Shown here: piece after piece, positions 42,404 to 52,937 of the stretch
How the letters are laid out: each line of letters starts with the position of its first letter
Numbering within the stretch: position 1 is the stretch's first letter
NCBI GenBank assembly: GCA_030532895.1
Contig: JAUNKF010000003.1
Span: forward strand, 150,541-214,540
DNA: 64,000 nt
Direction: 5' to 3'
From: Lautropia sp.
GTDB lineage: Bacteria; Pseudomonadota; Gammaproteobacteria; Burkholderiales; Burkholderiaceae_E
Translations under genes and position numbers: made by a program
Notes under the pieces: model-generated
Told to the model about the DNA's origin: nothing
Databases searched by the model: none
What the model saw: the letters and a program-made list of their open reading frames with translations, nothing else

Positions 42404-44290
42404 ATGACTTCGCTGCCTTTGCCACCCTTTGCCCGTGCCTGTTGTGCGCTGGCCGTTGCTTCCGTCTGTGTACCTGTGTTTGCCTTCGAGCCGGAGGCGT
42501 TGGAGGCGGTCGTGGTCGTGGGAGCGCGTGAGCCGCAGCTGTTGAGCCAGGCGACGGGGGATGTGGTGCTGATCGACCGTGCCATGCTGGAAAACAGCGG
42601 GCATTCGTCGGTGGATGAGGTGTTGCGGCGTCATGCGGGGCTGCAGTTGGCGCGCAACGGTGGGCCTGGGCAGGGCGCGGGGTATTTCCTGCGGGGCGTG
42701 GGCAGCAGTGGCGTCGTCGTGCTGCTCGATGGCATGCGGGTTGGATCGGCCACGCTGGGGCAGTTCGACTTTGGCTCGCTCAGCATCGATCAGATCGAGC
42801 GGATCGAAGTGCTGCGTGGCCCGGCATCCGGCCTGTATGGCGCCGATGCCGTGGGTGGGGTGATCAACATCATCACCCGTCACGGCGAGGGAGATCCCGG
42901 CCTGAGCGGCCGGCTGGCGCTGGGCAACTACGGCTCACGCGAGATGACCGTGGGATTGCGGGGAGCGCAAGGCGCTTTCGATTATGCGCTGGGCCTCAGT
43001 CATGAGAAGAGCAAGGGCGTCTCGGCCGTGCGGGCCGCTGCGGATCAGGTGCAGTACAACCCGGATGCGGATGGCTTCAAGCGCAAGACCGCTCAGGTGC
43101 GGCTGGGCTATGCGCCGGCGGCAGGGCATCGGATCGGTCTGGTGGCAAGCCGGGGCAGGCTGAATGCCCAATATGACGGCGCCGATTATCTGCCTCCCGA
43201 TTTCACGCCGGATCCCGGTGCGGATTTCCGCAATCATCTGGATACCGAGATGCGTGGGCTGGAATACCGGGGGCGGATGAATGAACAATGGATGACGACG
43301 CTGCGCTATGCCAACAGCGTGGATGATGCGAACTCGGGCGGTAGAACGATGAGCCGCTACAAGACGGATCGTGATCAGTTGAGCTGGCAGAACACGGTGC
43401 AGCTGTCGGCCGGTGAGCAGCTGGTGCTGGCCTACGAGAAACAGGACGAGACGGTGTCGGCCGAGCGTTTGGGGGTGGTGCCCAAACGGACGAACAAGGC
43501 GTTACTGGCCGGCTATACCGGTCATTTCGGTGCGACCGTGCTGGCGGGCAGTGTGCGTCGTGATGACAACTCGGCCTATGGCAAGAAGACCACGGGCAGT
43601 ATCGGCTTCAACCACACCATGTCATCCGTCTGGAAGCTGCGCACGATCTATGGGACGAGCTTCCGCGCGCCCACCTTCAATGACCTGTATTACCCTGGCT
43701 ACGGGGTGGCAGCGCTCAAACCGGAAGAGGGCAGGAGCCTGGAGCTGGGGCTGAACTGGCAGGAGCAGGGCAGCCGCGCGGGCTTCGGCTTCTATCGCAC
43801 GAAACTGCGCAACATGATCGCCTATGATGCCGATTCAAGCGGTACGATCTGCCCGTCCGGTTATTTTGGCTGTGCTGCCAACACCGAGCGTGCGAAGCTT
43901 CAGGGCTTCACTGTCGATCTGGCCGCGCAGTCAGGCGCCTGGCAGTGGCAGGCCGTTTATGACTGGCTGAAGGCCACGAACGAGCAGACGGGTGAGCGGC
44001 TGCCGCGGCGGGCCAAGCATCAGGCCAGCCTCTCGGCCGATTATGTGATGGACGGCTGGCGTCTGGGCGCTTCTGTGCTTTACGTGGGCAAGCGCCCGGA
44101 TCAGGAGAGGCTGCTCAAGGCGTATACGACGGTGGATCTCAAGGCGGCCTGGCGGATGTCGGGTACCTGGCAATGGGAGGCCAAGCTGCTCAATGCCACC
44201 GATCGGCAGATCGAGCCAGTGTATGGTTATCAGGATCTGGGCCGCCAGATCTGGGTGGGCGTGCGCGCTGACATGGGTGGTTTGAAGTGA
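42404..44290 (+). CDS. TonB-dependent receptor, BtuB-like
   Basis: 628 residues from the ATG at 42404. Signal peptide about 1-24 (ACCALAVASVCVPVFA), TonB-box-like EAVVVVGAR, plug with YFLRGVGSSGVVVLLDGMRV, IERIEVLRGPASGLYGADAV and GGVINIITR, then the barrel, ending WVGVRADMGGLK rather than an aromatic residue. Size and plug sequence resemble BtuB-type vitamin B12 receptors (about 600 residues), but similar short receptors carry other ligands. No B12 riboswitch and no btuF/btuCD genes are adjacent, so B12 specificity is unproven. Confidence 0.82.
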   Translation: MTSLPLPPFARACCALAVASVCVPVFAFEPEALEAVVVVGAREPQLLSQATGDVVLIDRAMLENSGHSSVDEVLRRHAGLQLARNGGPGQGAGYFLRGVGSSGVVVLLDGMRVGSATLGQFDFGSLSIDQIERIEVLRGPASGLYGADAVGGVINIITRHGEGDPGLSGRLALGNYGSREMTVGLRGAQGAFDYALGLSHEKSKGVSAVRAAADQVQYNPDADGFKRKTAQVRLGYAPAAGHRIGLVASRGRLNAQYDGADYLPPDFTPDPGADFRNHLDTEMRGLEYRGRMNEQWMTTLRYANSVDDANSGGRTMSRYKTDRDQLSWQNTVQLSAGEQLVLAYEKQDETVSAERLGVVPKRTNKALLAGYTGHFGATVLAGSVRRDDNSAYGKKTTGSIGFNHTMSSVWKLRTIYGTSFRAPTFNDLYYPGYGVAALKPEEGRSLELGLNWQEQGSRAGFGFYRTKLRNMIAYDADSSGTICPSGYFGCAANTERAKLQGFTVDLAAQSGAWQWQAVYDWLKATNEQTGERLPRRAKHQASLSADYVMDGWRLGASVLYVGKRPDQERLLKAYTTVDLKAAWRMSGTWQWEAKLLNATDRQIEPVYGYQDLGRQIWVGVRADMGGLK

Positions 44291-44432
44291 TACTGTGAGG
44301 CATGGCCGATGATGCCCGGTGGCGTGCTCGGCCATGTCCCGTCGCGTTGCCCTCCAAACGTATCGAGCGCTGACGGCGTTGTCTGGTTTGTCGAGCCAAG
44401 TCTTGATGCGGCGTCGAGGTGAGCTTCCATCC

Positions 44433-44485
44433 TAGAGTGTGTTATGCACTTATTCGTCCCCGCGAAAGCCCCTCTGGGCGTGCAG
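44433..44485 (+). repeat. Interspersed repeat copy E (53-bp long form)
   Basis: TAGAGTGTGTTATGCACTT followed by ATTCGTCCCCGCGAAAGCC and CCTCTGGGCGTGCAG. Best-preserved long copy, in the convergent space between the BtuB-like gene and the cytochrome gene. Confidence 0.8.
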
Positions 44486-44545
44486 AACAAGGCGCTGCGC
44501 ACGGGTTTTGGGGCCGCTGCGGGGATGGGTCAGGGCATCGGCGTG

Positions 44546-45622
44546 CTACTTTTGCGTGCCTGCCTGGACTTCTCTGGTCTCTTTGGTGGTTTTGGCACGC
44601 AGCTCGGCCTCCATCTCCTTCTGCTTTTTCAAGAGCGGTGGGAAGGGGCCGTAGCGGTGCTGTTCAGGCGTGGCGCCCAGCATGTAGGGCGGAAAGGCCG
44701 AATCGACCGGCTTGTTCCAGCGGGCCGGGAAGTCTCGATCGAGATGGGCTTTTTGAGGCCGTGGTTTGGACAGCATGTAGGCCGCCACGTCATAAGCCTC
44801 GTCATCGGTCAGCTGTGTGGCCTCGAAGCTCGCACCTTGCGGCATGTTGTGCTTGATGAAGCGCGTGGCCATGATCATCCGGTTCATGCCGGCGCCATTG
44901 TTGAAGGTGTCTGGCCCCCAGAGTGGCGGGAACAGATAGCCTTGCGCATCGCCAACCTTGCCGTGACGCTGACCTTCGCCGTGGTCGCCATGGCAGACAG
45001 CGCAGCGCTCGGCATAGACCTTGGCGCCCGTTTCCGGGTTGGCGCGCCGGTTGGGCATCTGGCTCTTGACCATGCCCGCGCCTTCAACCTTCGAGCCAAC
45101 CGGGATGCCTTTTGAGAGAAAGGCGATGTAGGTGACATAGGCTTTCATCTCAAGAGAATCCAGCGGCAGCGCCTTGCCGTTCATGCTGCGTTCCATGCAG
45201 CCGTTGACGCGCTCTTCCACCGTGCTGATGGCGTCTTCACGGCCTCGATACTGGGGAAACGCTGCTGTGACACCGCGCCAAGGCATGGCAAAGGGTTTGG
45301 TGGCGTCAAGCTGGTGACAGGATGTGCACGCCAGGTTGTTGCCGGCAAAGCGCATCTTTTCATCCTTGACTTCGGGGCCGATGAAGGCGAAGGTGCGATT
45401 GCTCAGCTGCTGGCCGTACTGCACCAGATCCTTGTAGGTGCCGGGCGGAAGGCTCTCGACCTCGGGCACCGGATGATCGACGAGCTGGATGGCGGTCTGT
45501 TCGACGGCCAACGCGGCGGGCATGCCGCAGAGGGTACTGGTCAGCAGAAAGCACGCCGGCAACAGGGCAAGACTTTCACGGGGACGCTGACCGAAACGGC
45601 TGATGTGTGTCATGCGTGTCAT
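44546..45622 (-). CDS. Dihaem cytochrome c, thiosulfate dehydrogenase TsdA-like
   Basis: 358 residues; start at 45622 because AAGGAGGAG lies directly upstream. Signal peptide with hydrophobic LALLPACFLLTSTLCG to about residue 40. Two c-type haem sites: CTSCH and CAVCH. The first domain carries the TsdA-type pattern GNNLACTSCHQLDA, MPWRGVTAAFPQYRGREDAI and VEERVNGCMERSMNGKALPL; the second has GAKVYAERCAVCHGDHGEG. TsdA oxidises thiosulfate to tetrathionate (or the reverse) in the periplasm. The C-terminal 50 residues are charged and low in complexity. No tsdB or sox genes are adjacent. The family call is good; the direction of reaction is unknown. Confidence 0.85.
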   Translation of the reverse strand: MTRMTHISRFGQRPRESLALLPACFLLTSTLCGMPAALAVEQTAIQLVDHPVPEVESLPPGTYKDLVQYGQQLSNRTFAFIGPEVKDEKMRFAGNNLACTSCHQLDATKPFAMPWRGVTAAFPQYRGREDAISTVEERVNGCMERSMNGKALPLDSLEMKAYVTYIAFLSKGIPVGSKVEGAGMVKSQMPNRRANPETGAKVYAERCAVCHGDHGEGQRHGKVGDAQGYLFPPLWGPDTFNNGAGMNRMIMATRFIKHNMPQGASFEATQLTDDEAYDVAAYMLSKPRPQKAHLDRDFPARWNKPVDSAFPPYMLGATPEQHRYGPFPPLLKKQKEMEAELRAKTTKETREVQAGTQK

Positions 45623-45763
45623 GAGTAAGCTCCTCCTTGAATGCCCATGCTGATGGGGCATTCTCTTGTCATCTCATCTTCACGCAATTGTCGGCTTAAG
45701 ACAATATTTTTTACACTTTGACGGTCGGGTACTTTGGGAGCGATCAAATGAGGCCGCTCAAAT

Positions 45764-45798
45764 GAAAAAAGCCAAACAAGCGTGATGCTTGTTTGGCT
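45764..45798 (-). terminator. Rho-independent terminator after tRNA-Pro
   Basis: Perfect 11-bp stem GCCAAACAAGC / GCTTGTTTGGC with a 5-base loop, followed on the minus strand by six Ts (45765-45770). Located 11 bases beyond the tRNA 3' end. Confidence 0.9.
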
Positions 45799-45808
45799 CT
45801 TGGCATCC

Positions 45809-45885
45809 TGGTCGGGGTGAGAGGATTCGAACCTCCGGCCTCTACGTCCCGAACGTAGCGCTCTACCAGGCTAAGCTACACCCCG
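45809..45885 (-). tRNA. proK: tRNA-Pro (anticodon CGG)
   Basis: 77 nt cloverleaf on the minus strand. Acceptor arm CGGGGTG / CACCCCG with discriminator A and an encoded CCA; D arm with AGCTTAGCCTGGTAGAGCG; anticodon stem CTACG/CGTAG with loop TTCGGGA (anticodon CGG); T arm GGAGGTTCGAATCCTC. A terminator follows. Confidence 0.95.
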
Positions 45886-45953
45886 AGGGTTTGGTGGCTG
45901 CTGCACCCGACGGGCAGGTTCGACAGCCTGATGATTGTAACCCGATTTCCCGC

Positions 45954-47033
45954 TCATTTGTTGCGAGACACCGAATAAGCCGACAAGTATAACAAAGCGT
46001 CGAGCGCTTGCGAAGGGGGCATGTGTTTCAGGGCGTCTCTTGCCTTGTTGGCTTCCTGTTCGGCCAGCTGATAGGCGTATCCCAGCGCGTCACAGCGCAG
46101 GATGGCCTGGTGAATCTGGTCGAAATGCTCGGTTTCGCCATTCAGGATGGCCTGGCGGACGATCTCGCGGTCTTCAGCGTTGCCGACTTCCATCACGCGG
46201 ATCAGTGGCAGGGTGGCTTTACCTTCGCGGAGGTCGTCACCGATGTTCTTGCCCAGCGTGTCGCTGTCACCCGAGTAGTCGAGCACATCGTCGATGACCT
46301 GGAAGGCAGTGCCCAGATGGCGGCCATAGGTGGCGGCAGCCTCTTCCTGTTCGGGCGTGGCGCCAGCCAGAATGGCGCCGATGCGGGCCGATGCCTCGAA
46401 GAGCTTGGCGGTCTTGAAGCGGATGACCTGCAGGTAGGCGGCTTCGTCCACGTCCGGGTCGTTGCAGTTGAGCAGTTGCAGCACCTCGCCCTCGGCGATG
46501 ACGTTGGTGGCATCGGCCAGGGTCTTCAGGATGCTGAGCTGCTCGACCTCCACCATCATCTGGAAGGAGCGCGAGTAGAGGAAGTCGCCGACCAGCACCG
46601 AGGCCGCATTGCCGAACTCGGCGTTGGCGGTGGCGGCGCCACGGCGCAGCGTGGATTCGTCGACCACGTCGTCATGCAGCAAGGTGGCGGTGTGGATGAA
46701 CTCGACGACGGCGGCCATCAGCCAGTGGTGGCCGCTTTTCTGGTGAGCAGGGTCGTCGCCGTAGCCCAGCGCACGGGCAAACAGGGTGAGCAGGACGGGA
46801 CGCAGTCGCTTGCCGCCGGCGCCGATGATGTAACTGGCAATCGTTCGGATCAGGACGACAGGGCTGTCCAGACGTGCCTTGATGACCCGATCGACTTCGG
46901 CGAGATCTTGGGCAATGATCGGGTAGGCGTCGTAGGGCTTCAAGATGTGTGCGGATGGTACGGGGCTGGTCAGGAACCGGAAAGAAGCGAGGTTGGCCTT
47001 CAAGGTCATCGGCCGGTTGGCTTTCAAGGCCAT
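45954..47033 (-). CDS. ispB: Octaprenyl diphosphate synthase
   Basis: Up to 359 residues. Long-chain trans-prenyl transferase making the ubiquinone side chain from farnesyl diphosphate and IPP. First aspartate-rich motif LLHDDVVD (with ATLLHDDVVDESTLRRG), second motif FQVIDDVLDYSGD, and GGKRLRP for IPP binding. The 5' end has a 24-base tandem duplication that duplicates the start (MALKANRP-MTLKAN), giving ATGs at 47033 and 47009; the protein from 47009 (351 residues) is closer to family length. Divergent from rplU, the usual proteobacterial arrangement. Confidence 0.95.
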   Translation of the reverse strand: MALKANRPMTLKANLASFRFLTSPVPSAHILKPYDAYPIIAQDLAEVDRVIKARLDSPVVLIRTIASYIIGAGGKRLRPVLLTLFARALGYGDDPAHQKSGHHWLMAAVVEFIHTATLLHDDVVDESTLRRGAATANAEFGNAASVLVGDFLYSRSFQMMVEVEQLSILKTLADATNVIAEGEVLQLLNCNDPDVDEAAYLQVIRFKTAKLFEASARIGAILAGATPEQEEAAATYGRHLGTAFQVIDDVLDYSGDSDTLGKNIGDDLREGKATLPLIRVMEVGNAEDREIVRQAILNGETEHFDQIHQAILRCDALGYAYQLAEQEANKARDALKHMPPSQALDALLYLSAYSVSRNK

Positions 47034-47038
47034 CGGCC
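46991..47038. repeat. 24-bp tandem duplication at the ispB start
   Basis: Two adjacent units beginning GGTTGGC and ending CATCGGCC that differ at two positions. Each unit contains a potential ispB start codon. Confidence 0.85.
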
Positions 47039-47134
47039 ATCAGGGCTGACACGGGGCATCGAGAAGGATGAGATGATGGCCCGAGGTGTCGCTTCCGGGG
47101 GGTAGACCAGCCAGGGTCTGAAAAACACGGATTA

Positions 47135-47160
47135 TAGAGTGTGTCATGCACGGTTTTGCC
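47135..47160 (+). repeat. Interspersed repeat copy F
   Basis: TAGAGTGTGTCATGCACGG followed by TTTTGCC in the ispB-rplU gap. Confidence 0.65.
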
Positions 47161-47443
47161 GCCAGGTTGGCGCAAGATCGTAGGCTGATGGCGCCGTATG
47201 AGGCCAAGGTTGCTGGGGAGGGGCCTCGATTCAGTCGCTTAGAGTGAGTGCGCCCGGTGTCGTTGCGCCACCTCGGCCATCATGTTGGCCTTGATGTGCG
47301 GTCTGCGCCAAGGCACTTGGCTTCGTGCCTCCAAAGTCGGAAGGGCGCGGGCGAGTGTCTCAAACGGCCTTTGGCCAGTGTGCCTGCCGCCGTTCCCGTT
47401 GAACGGCGCCTGGGCGGCAGGGGGGAGGTCGGTGGATGGTGCG

Positions 47444-47472
47444 TTGACGGCGATGCTTCCTGATCCTATAAT
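47444..47472 (+). promoter_or_regulatory. Sigma-70 promoter of rplU-rpmA
   Basis: TTGACG, 17-base spacer, TATAAT: a near-consensus promoter about 50 bases upstream of the rplU ATG. Strong promoters are expected for ribosomal protein genes. Confidence 0.85.
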
Positions 47473-47521
47473 TTTCTGTTGCGCTTTCTGTTGTGTGAAG
47501 GCGTGTTTTCAGGAGCTTTCA

Positions 47522-47878
47522 ATGTACGCGGTCATAAAAACCGGTGGCAAGCAATACAAGGTTGCTGCTGGCGAAAAACTCAAAGTAGAACAGATACCCG
47601 CAGACATCGGAGCTGGCATTGAGATCGACCAGGTGTTGGCCGTCTACGACGGTGACAAGGTCAAGATCGGCGCTCCTCTGGTGAGTGGCGCCACGGTGTC
47701 GGCTGTTGTCTTGTCTCAAGGTCGTCACAAGAAGGTGCGTATCTTCAAGATGCGCCGTCGCAAACACTATCAGAAGCGTCAGGGCCACCGCCAGAACTAC
47801 ACCGAGCTGTTCATCACGCAGGTGTCGTCCGAGCTGGGCACGGCCAAGGCCGATGCACCGGCCGTCGCTGCTGCCTGA
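47522..47878 (+). CDS. rplU: Ribosomal protein bL21
   Basis: 118 residues: the family length of about 103 plus an Ala-rich tail (ADAPAVAAA). Begins [20 protein letters not shown] and contains the 23S rRNA-binding basic segment [20 protein letters not shown] and GHRQNYTE. Ribosome site AGGAG 5 bases upstream. Co-transcribed with rpmA (76-base gap) from the promoter at 47444. Confidence 0.98.
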   Translation: MYAVIKTGGKQYKVAAGEKLKVEQIPADIGAGIEIDQVLAVYDGDKVKIGAPLVSGATVSAVVLSQGRHKKVRIFKMRRRKHYQKRQGHRQNYTELFITQVSSELGTAKADAPAVAAA

Positions 47879-47954
47879 TAGCGCGCAGAAGCAACGAATC
47901 AACCCAGCCCTGTCAGCTGTCATCGGCAGGGCATTTCGTGACAGGTAATCAGTC

Positions 47955-48224
47955 ATGGCACAGAAAAAAGGCGGCGGCTCCACACGTAACGGCCGCGATT
48001 CCAAACCGAAGATGCTGGGTGTCAAAGCCTATGGCGGTCAGCAGGTTTCAGCCGGCTCGATCATCGTTCGCCAGCGTGGCACCCGTGTGCACGCCGGTCG
48101 TAATGTCGGTGTGGGCAAGGATCACACCCTGTTCGCGCTGATCGACGGCATCGTCACCTTCGGCGTGGCTGGCCCGAAGAGCAACAAGGTCGTCAGCATC
48201 ACCCCGGCACTGGCCGAGGCTTGA
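47955..48224 (+). CDS. rpmA: Ribosomal protein bL27
   Basis: 89 residues. [20 protein letters not shown] is the standard N-terminus that reaches the peptidyl transferase centre; [19 protein letters not shown] and [20 protein letters not shown] follow. Terminator hairpin 28 bases after the stop. Confidence 0.98.
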   Translation: MAQKKGGGSTRNGRDSKPKMLGVKAYGGQQVSAGSIIVRQRGTRVHAGRNVGVGKDHTLFALIDGIVTFGVAGPKSNKVVSITPALAEA

Positions 48225-48251
48225 GGCTGAGCGTTCTGATCGCTCGACAAG

Positions 48252-48275
48252 TGGCCCTTCGGGGCCATTTTTTTT
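48252..48275 (+). terminator. Rho-independent terminator after rpmA
   Basis: Stem TGGCCC / GGGCCA with a TTCG tetraloop followed by eight Ts. Likely reduces read-through from the ribosomal genes into obgE. Confidence 0.85.
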
Positions 48276-48300
48276 GGCCGTTACAATGCTTGAGCGTCTT

Positions 48301-48359
48301 GGGGCGTGTGATGCGCCAGTCGCCCCCGCGAGTCCTCGTGAAAGCCCCTCTGGCCGTGT
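48301..48359 (+). repeat. Interspersed repeat copy G
   Basis: GGGGCGTGTGATGCGCCAG, then CGCCCCCGCGAG, then GTGAAAGCCCCTCTGGCCG: a diverged long-form copy between rpmA and obgE. Confidence 0.6.
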
Positions 48360-48396
48360 GACACCACGTTGTCAACCGCGCCAGGCGCGCGCATGA

Positions 48397-50759
<2,363 letters not shown>

Positions 50760-51040
50760 TCGAAACATCCTGTATCGATCTTTCATTTGTTTACCGCGAT
50801 GGGGCGCCTGGGTTTTGTTGGCTGAAAACATTGGGCCTGCATTGGGTTACCATTCTGTAAATTGATACACCCAGTCAACAAAAGGGTTTTGCGCCTCTCT
50901 CTCAAAGACATGGCCGTTCCGCTTCCCGGCATGGGGGCGTATTTTTCCGCGCAGATTCCCTGTCTGACTTTTTAATGACATGTTGTTATCGGCAGCGGTG
51001 CATCGTGGCTGGATGTACCGTCTGACAGGACGGAGCAGTG
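50760..51040. other. Intergenic region proB to GMC oxidoreductase
   Basis: About 280 AT-richer bases with no gene seen. It presumably carries the promoter of the oxidoreductase gene; no clear pair of elements can be named. Confidence 0.4.
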
Positions 51041-52702
51041 ATGAAAACAACCGTAGAGGAGCGTGGCCGCTTCGACTACATCGTGATTGGCGCTGGCACG
51101 GCTGGCTGCGTGTTGACCAATCGGCTAAGTGCCACGGGGGCAAGTGTTTGTGTACTGGAGGCGGGGCCGCCTGACCATCATCCCTTCATCCATCTGCCGG
51201 CCGGTTATGTGAAAACGATCTACAACAAGTCGATCACCTGGGACTTCGAGGTACCGCCCGGCAAGGTGATCGACCGTGCCATGAACCTGCCCCAGGGCCG
51301 GGTGCTGGGTGGCTCCAGCTCGATCAATGGCCTGTCTTATGTGCGTGGCCAGCGGGCGGACTATGACAGTTGGGCCGAGGCGGGCAATCCGGGCTGGTCT
51401 TATGCCGATGTGCTGCCGTATTTCATGCGCTCGGAGCGAAAGGTCGGGCAAGGGGACGATCGTTTTCGTGGTCGAAGCGGTGAGCTGCCCATCACCGAAC
51501 CCGACTGGACGTTGCCGGTGTGCGAGACCTTTCTCGAAAGCCTGAAGGAGTTGGGCATCGAGCGCACGCCTGATTACAACGGGGCCACCCATGCGGGTAG
51601 CGGGTATTTTCAGCGGACGATCGGTGGTGGTTATCGTTTCAGCTCGGCCAAGGCTTTTCTGAGACCGGCGATGAAGCGGCCGCACGTGACGGTGAGAACC
51701 CACGCGCAGGCCACGCGGATCCTCTTCGAGGGCAAGCGCGCGGTGGGGGTTGAATATGTGCGTGGCGGCCCGAATGGCAAGCGTGAAATCGTTCGGGCCA
51801 ACCGGGAGGTGCTGTTGTCGGCCGGGGCGTTGAACTCGCCCACGCTGTTGCAGCTTTCAGGCGTGGGCCCTCGTGAGGTGATCGAGGCCATCGGCGTGCC
51901 GATGGTGCATGAACTGCCTGGGGTGGGTCAGAACCTGCGTGATCACTACCGCATCCGCATGGTGGCACGGCTCAAGGGCGTGAAGAGCATCAACCAGCTC
52001 GTGCGCGGTTTGGGCTTGTGGCGTGAGGCGGCCAACTGGGTGTTGGGCCGCCCCAGTGCGCTGGGTGTCAGTGCGTCGCTGATGCATGTGTTTTTCAAGT
52101 CCAACCCGTCGGTCGAGCGGCCCGATATCGAATGTGTGGCTTCACCGGCCAGTTTCCGGGACGGCATCATCGGTGTGTTGGATGATTATCCCGGTCTGAC
52201 GCTGGGCATTTGGCAGGGCCGCCCTGAAAGCCTTGGCCATGTGAAGGCGGTGGATCCCAGCCCCTTCGTGCGCCCGCTGGTGCAGCCCAACTATCTGGTG
52301 GACGAGCGCGATCAGCGGGTGCTGATCGATGGCATGCGCATGGGCCGTCGGATGTTCACGACCACTGGCATGAAAGGCGCTTTCGAGATGGAGACGGTGC
52401 CAGGGCCGGATTGCCAGACGGACGACGAGTTTCTGGATTTTGCGCGTCGCACTGGCGCAACCGTCTACCACCTGGTGGGCAGCTGCCGGATGGGGCCGGC
52501 CGATCAACCGAATACCGTGGTGAACCACGAATTGCGTGTGCATGGGCTGGAAGGCTTGCGGGTGATCGATGCCTCGATCATGCCCACGATGCCCTCGGTC
52601 AATACCAACGCATCGGCCCTGATGATCGGGGAGAAGGGGGCTGATCTGGTGTTGGGCCGTTCGCTGCCACCGGCGGAGAACCTGCCGCCGCCGCTGCGTT
52701 GA
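51041..52702 (+). CDS. GMC-family FAD-dependent oxidoreductase (choline/alcohol dehydrogenase-like)
   Basis: 553 residues from the ATG at 51041. FAD-binding beta-alpha-beta motif FDYIVIGAGTAGCVLTNRLS, GMC signature 1 in GRVLGGSSSINGLSYVRGQR, signature 2 in LSAGALNSPTLLQLSGVGP, and the C-terminal catalytic region with YHLVGSCRMG (the active-site His normally lies in this segment) and NTNASALMIGEKGADL. It oxidises a primary alcohol, as AlkJ or BetA do. It stands alone, without betB or alk genes, so the substrate cannot be named. Confidence 0.9.
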   Translation: MKTTVEERGRFDYIVIGAGTAGCVLTNRLSATGASVCVLEAGPPDHHPFIHLPAGYVKTIYNKSITWDFEVPPGKVIDRAMNLPQGRVLGGSSSINGLSYVRGQRADYDSWAEAGNPGWSYADVLPYFMRSERKVGQGDDRFRGRSGELPITEPDWTLPVCETFLESLKELGIERTPDYNGATHAGSGYFQRTIGGGYRFSSAKAFLRPAMKRPHVTVRTHAQATRILFEGKRAVGVEYVRGGPNGKREIVRANREVLLSAGALNSPTLLQLSGVGPREVIEAIGVPMVHELPGVGQNLRDHYRIRMVARLKGVKSINQLVRGLGLWREAANWVLGRPSALGVSASLMHVFFKSNPSVERPDIECVASPASFRDGIIGVLDDYPGLTLGIWQGRPESLGHVKAVDPSPFVRPLVQPNYLVDERDQRVLIDGMRMGRRMFTTTGMKGAFEMETVPGPDCQTDDEFLDFARRTGATVYHLVGSCRMGPADQPNTVVNHELRVHGLEGLRVIDASIMPTMPSVNTNASALMIGEKGADLVLGRSLPPAENLPPPLR

Positions 52703-52830
52703 TGGGGGGCGCGTGGCGTCATGGAAGCTCGGTTGAGCGTCCGTCCGCCACCTGTCCGGTGCCACGGATGAGCACCGGGGGCTGTAGGCATCCCTGGCCC
52801 TCTCCCCCGTCCTGACGGGACTCGACACGC

Positions 52831-52856
52831 AAAGGCGCATGGAGGCGCCTTTTTTC
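52831..52856 (+). terminator. Terminator after GMC oxidoreductase
   Basis: AAAGGCGC, loop ATGGA, GGCGCCTTT running into TTTTTT. Lies 129 bases after the gene stop. Confidence 0.8.
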
Positions 52857-52937
52857 TTGTCGGCAAGCGTCAACCGTCCGGCTGCCATGGCGGCCGTTGT
52901 CATTGCCGGATTCGTTGCTTTTTTACATGATGAGTGT

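Larger units (their letters stand above)
47034..47521. other. Divergent intergenic region ispB-rplU
   Basis: About 490 bases with no gene. It contains repeat copy F (47135-47160) and the rplU promoter (47444-47472). Confidence 0.6.
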
